A stretch of DNA of 64,000 nt from Allomuricauda sp. CP2A (GTDB lineage: Bacteria; Bacteroidota; Bacteroidia; Flavobacteriales; Flavobacteriaceae), in contig NZ_LXTT01000139.1 in assembly GCF_001683915.1 (NCBI RefSeq), positions 1 through 64,000 of the forward strand, given 5' to 3'. The notes beneath the pieces were generated by a model, which saw only the letters and a list, made by a program, of their open reading frames with translations, ran no database searches and was not told where the DNA came from. How positions within the stretch are numbered: the stretch's first letter is position 1; every line of letters begins with the position of its first letter. This document shows positions 61,392 through 64,000 of the stretch, one piece after another. A program made the position numbers and the translations under genes.

Positions 61392-62163
61392 TTTCAAGAA
61401 TGTAGTGTTCCAATTGTTTTAAACTGATTCTGTTCTCATAAATGGCCTTGCCGATTATGGTACCCTCACAGCCAATTTCGGCCAGTTTTGGGAGTTCGTC
61501 AAATGTTGAAATTCCACCACTGGCAATCAAATTTATTCCAATGGTCTCCCTGTCCTCCACCCCACTTCCGGTAATCAAGGTTTCATGTTTCATGGTCTTG
61601 GAGAGAATTTTTTTGTACAGCCCAAAAGATGGTCCTTCCAGCATACCATCCTTACTGATATCGGTACAGATGACGTATTGAATTCCCTTTTTTTGATACG
61701 ATTGAATGAACGGCACCAATTCTTGGTTGGATTCTTCCTGCCATCCGGAAACGGCTACTTTTTCATTGTTGGCATCAGCTCCCAGAATGATTTTATCGGA
61801 CCCGTAGCTTTCCAACCAACCCAAAAAGGTTTCTTTGTCTTTTACAGCAATGCTCCCACCCGTAATCTGATGGGCTCCACTTTCAAAAGCAATATTGAGG
61901 TCCTCATCGGTCTTTAGCCCCCCTCCAAAATCAATCTTTAATTGGGTTTTTATGGCAATGTTTTCCAACACCTTATGGTTGACAATATGTTTGGATTTGG
62001 CACCATCCAAATCCACTACGTGCAAGTACTGAATGCCATGGGCCTCAAATTCTTTGGCCACTTCCAGAGGATTTTCATTGTATACCTTTTTGGTACTGTA
62101 ATCTCCTTTGGATAGGCGTACACACTTCCCTTCAATAATATCTATAGCAGGAATCAATCTCAT
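61384..62163 (-). CDS. hisA: Phosphoribosylformimino-AICAR ribotide isomerase HisA
   Basis: 259 aa TIM barrel from ATG 62163. Motifs: [20 protein letters not shown] with the catalytic Asp, [24 protein letters not shown] (phosphate), [15 protein letters not shown] with the second Asp, and [14 protein letters not shown]. Step 4 of histidine synthesis. Overlaps the DinB gene downstream and starts 3 bp after the GNAT stop. Confidence 0.96.
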   Translation of the reverse strand: MRLIPAIDIIEGKCVRLSKGDYSTKKVYNENPLEVAKEFEAHGIQYLHVVDLDGAKSKHIVNHKVLENIAIKTQLKIDFGGGLKTDEDLNIAFESGAHQITGGSIAVKDKETFLGWLESYGSDKIILGADANNEKVAVSGWQEESNQELVPFIQSYQKKGIQYVICTDISKDGMLEGPSFGLYKKILSKTMKHETLITGSGVEDRETIGINLIASGGISTFDELPKLAEIGCEGTIIGKAIYENRISLKQLEHYILENG

Positions 62164-62165
62164 AT

Positions 62166-62582
62166 TCAATCATATTTTGCTTTGTCCATGGCCATCCACA
62201 TTTCAGAATTCCCCACTTTTGAAAAACCAAGCGGCTCATATAGGCCATGGGCATCTTTGGTCTTCAGGGCCACGGTAAAAACCACTTTTACGTCTGGATG
62301 CTCCAAAATCTGCTTCACCAACATTTTCCCAAGCCCTTTTCCTTTGTGCGGCTCAAAGATTATAACATCCATGATATAGGCGAAGACCACTTTATCGGTA
62401 AGGACCCTGGCAAAACCAATCTGCACGTCTCCTTGCGTGTACAATCCAAAACACAAACAGTTTTCAATGGTCTTTTCGGTCAACTCCAAGGTTCGATACC
62501 CACCCCAATACGTACTTTTGACTTCTTGGTGAATTTTAGGGATATCCAACTTGTCCTTATCGGTTGAAATATAGTAATCCAT
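62166..62582 (-). CDS. GNAT family N-acetyltransferase in the his operon
   Basis: 138 aa. GNAT core: [42 protein letters not shown] with the acetyl-CoA loop (KGKGLG), and [16 protein letters not shown], the typical YxxxGF end. Substrate unknown. Between hisH and hisA, one base from the hisH stop, so co-transcribed. Confidence 0.9.
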   Translation of the reverse strand: MDYYISTDKDKLDIPKIHQEVKSTYWGGYRTLELTEKTIENCLCFGLYTQGDVQIGFARVLTDKVVFAYIMDVIIFEPHKGKGLGKMLVKQILEHPDVKVVFTVALKTKDAHGLYEPLGFSKVGNSEMWMAMDKAKYD

Positions 62583-62583
62583 A

Positions 62584-63168
62584 TTAGATGACCGTTAAAA
62601 AGTTTTTCAATATTTCACTGCCCACATCACTGCTTTTTTCAGGGTGAAATTGCACACCGTAGAAATTGTCCTTCTGCAAGGCCGCACTATAGGGCAAGGC
62701 ATATTCTGATGTTGCTATCGTTTCCGCATCCAAAGGCGCATAAAAACTGTGCACCAAATAAATATAGGATTTGTCAGGAATTCCCTTGAACAAATCGGTT
62801 TTTAAGTCCGTAATTTGGTTCCACCCAATCTGCGGTACTTTTACGGTTTTTGGGAATTTTACCACATCCAAATCAAAAATATTCAGTCCTTTTGTATTGC
62901 CCTCTTCGGATGACCTGCACATCAACTGCATTCCCAGACAGATGCCCAAAACGGGCTGTTTTAATTGGGGAATGATTTTATCCAAACCACTGGCCCTTAA
63001 TTTTGCCATGGCCGAACTAGCCTCACCCACTCCGGGAAAAATGACCTTATCCGCATTTTGGATTTCTTCCACAGCATGGCTCAAAACAGCTTCATAACCA
63101 AGCCTTTTTATAGCGAACATAATGCTCTGGATGTTTCCCGCACCGTAATCGATTATGACTATTTTCAT
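62584..63168 (-). CDS. hisH: Imidazole glycerol phosphate synthase glutaminase subunit HisH
   Basis: 194 aa class I glutamine amidotransferase. Nucleophile C77 in GICLGMQLM, His-Glu of the triad in VQFHPEKSSDVG, and VIFPGVGEASSAM for the oxyanion strand. It feeds ammonia to HisF. Starts directly at the hisB stop (63168/63169). Confidence 0.96.
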   Translation of the reverse strand: MKIVIIDYGAGNIQSIMFAIKRLGYEAVLSHAVEEIQNADKVIFPGVGEASSAMAKLRASGLDKIIPQLKQPVLGICLGMQLMCRSSEEGNTKGLNIFDLDVVKFPKTVKVPQIGWNQITDLKTDLFKGIPDKSYIYLVHSFYAPLDAETIATSEYALPYSAALQKDNFYGVQFHPEKSSDVGSEILKNFLTVI

Positions 63169-64000
63169 CTACAGCATTCCTTTTGTTGAGGGCAGCACCA
63201 TTTTCTCAGCATCCCGCTTTACCGCCATTTTAATGGATTTGGCAAAGGCCTTGAAAATCGCTTCAATTTTATGGTGCTCATTGGTGCCTTCCGCTTTAAT
63301 GTTCAAATTGGCTTTGGCACCATCGGTAAAGGATTTAAAGAAGTGCAAAAACATCTCGGTGGGCATGTCTCCCACTTTTTCCCGTTTGAAATCTGCATCC
63401 CAAACCAGCCAGTTTCGCCCTCCAAAATCAATGGCGACCTGCGCCAAACAGTCATCCATCGGTAGACAAAATCCGTAGCGTTCTATGCCAAGCTTGTTTC
63501 CGAGCGCTTTTGAGAACACTTCGCCCAACGCAATGGCTGTATCCTCAATCGTATGGTGCTCATCCACTTCCAAATCACCGTCCACTTTTATTTCCAAATC
63601 CATTTGACCGTGACGTGCCAATTGGTCCAACATGTGGTCAAAAAAAGCCAGACCAGTTTGTATGTCGCTCTTGCCGGCTCCATCCAAATTCAACTTGATC
63701 TGGATATCCGTTTCATTGGTCTTTCTGGAAATTTCCGCGATGCGGTTCTCTAACTTCAAAAACTCATAGATCTTTTCCCAATCGTTGCTTTCCAAAGCGA
63801 TGTATTCATCCAATTCGTCACGCTTCACAGTGATTTCCCCTGTTCCCAAATGGGTTTCATCATTGATGAAAATGCCTTTGGCACCCAAATTTTTGGCCAG
63901 TTCCATATCCGTCAACCGATCACCGAGCACAAAGGAATTTTTTAGGTCATATTCTTCAGAAAAATAAGAAGTGAGCATACCGGTTCCTGGTTTTCGGGTA
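63169..64000 (-). CDS. hisB: Bifunctional HisB (histidinol-phosphatase / imidazoleglycerol-phosphate dehydratase), 5' end outside window
   Basis: The frame is open to the window edge; the ATG at 63978 is internal. From the edge it reads TRKPGTGML, the HAD motif of the HisB-N phosphatase, then [24 protein letters not shown]. The dehydratase half begins near [16 protein letters not shown] and has its two metal-binding H-H-x-x-E sets: [15 protein letters not shown] and [15 protein letters not shown]. First his gene seen here; hisG, hisD and hisC would be expected further upstream. Confidence 0.95.
   Translation of the reverse strand, partial: TRKPGTGMLTSYFSEEYDLKNSFVLGDRLTDMELAKNLGAKGIFINDETHLGTGEITVKRDELDEYIALESNDWEKIYEFLKLENRIAEISRKTNETDIQIKLNLDGAGKSDIQTGLAFFDHMLDQLARHGQMDLEIKVDGDLEVDEHHTIEDTAIALGEVFSKALGNKLGIERYGFCLPMDDCLAQVAIDFGGRNWLVWDADFKREKVGDMPTEMFLHFFKSFTDGAKANLNIKAEGTNEHHKIEAIFKAFAKSIKMAVKRDAEKMVLPSTKGML

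Noticed and set aside
1-64000. CRISPR arrays, tRNA, rRNA, transposase genes, riboswitches
   Set aside because: Looked for evenly spaced direct repeats, T-loop sequences and DDE or tyrosine recombinase motifs; none recognised. The repeats present are palindromic and dispersed, not spaced arrays.

Overview
The window looks like chromosome from a member of the Bacteroidota, most likely a marine-type Flavobacteriaceae of the Muricauda/Allomuricauda kind; the genus is a guess. The signs are a very short primary sigma factor (287 aa), many lipoproteins with a Cys straight after a short hydrophobic leader, -7 boxes of TAnnTTTG type, MenB (menaquinone), SusD-free sugar catabolic genes such as GH115, DUF1080 and DUF6807, a bifunctional hisB, a fused hisIE, and many small dispersed palindromic repeats between genes. 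No rRNA, tRNA, CRISPR array or transposase gene was recognised.

Layout. 1-1480 (+): an A+T-rich stretch holding the end of a histidine kinase, a response regulator with an unusual C-terminal extension, and a small caspase/CHAT-like cysteine protease. The three are nearly contiguous and look like a two-component system wired to a protease effector. 1666-10328: universal stress protein, ALDH3-type aldehyde dehydrogenase, secreted lipoproteins, an exported-looking methyltransferase, a large BNR/sortilin-like protein and a DUF3052 protein. 10441: a GntR regulator with a palindromic operator beside its start. 11280-21634 (-): one long block coding for an IorAB-like molybdenum hydroxylase with its cofactor genes (moaD, moaA, mobA, moeB-like, moeA, xdhC, mocA), a TauE-type permease and a secreted amidohydrolase. 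21811-31290: VWA lipoprotein, two DUF1080 proteins, M14 peptidase, cell-wall amidase, DUF6807 lipoprotein, 3D-domain lipoprotein, pirin and a serine hydrolase. 31291-38097: menB, an AraC regulator with a cupin protein, then GH115 alpha-glucuronidase behind a perfect LacI-type operator.

38272-47378: GNAT-nitrilase fusion, glycosyltransferase, DEAH helicase, the primary sigma factor, a hidden operon of a degenerate Hpt protein plus a small protein plus two paralogous micro-ORFs, then an M19 dipeptidase and a thioesterase. 47536-58834: DUF72, TspO-like protein, a third DUF1080 protein, DUF2461, cysE-cysM, two tandem alpha/beta hydrolases and a MoxR/VWA pair. 58898-64000 (-): the distal histidine operon hisB-hisH-(GNAT)-hisA-(DinB)-(GIY-YIG)-hisF-hisIE.

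Intergenic DNA carries at least four families of small non-coding repeat: a 205 bp family (two copies), a 142/164 bp element with 12 bp inverted ends whose core is flipped between the two copies, hairpin elements bounded by cgtca/tgacg, and a GCCTGC/GCAGGC palindrome that is found inserted in the loops of the others. The strongest candidates for something new are the kinase-regulator-protease cassette at the left edge, the micro-ORF/pseudo-Hpt operon next to the sigma gene, and the nested and invertible repeats.
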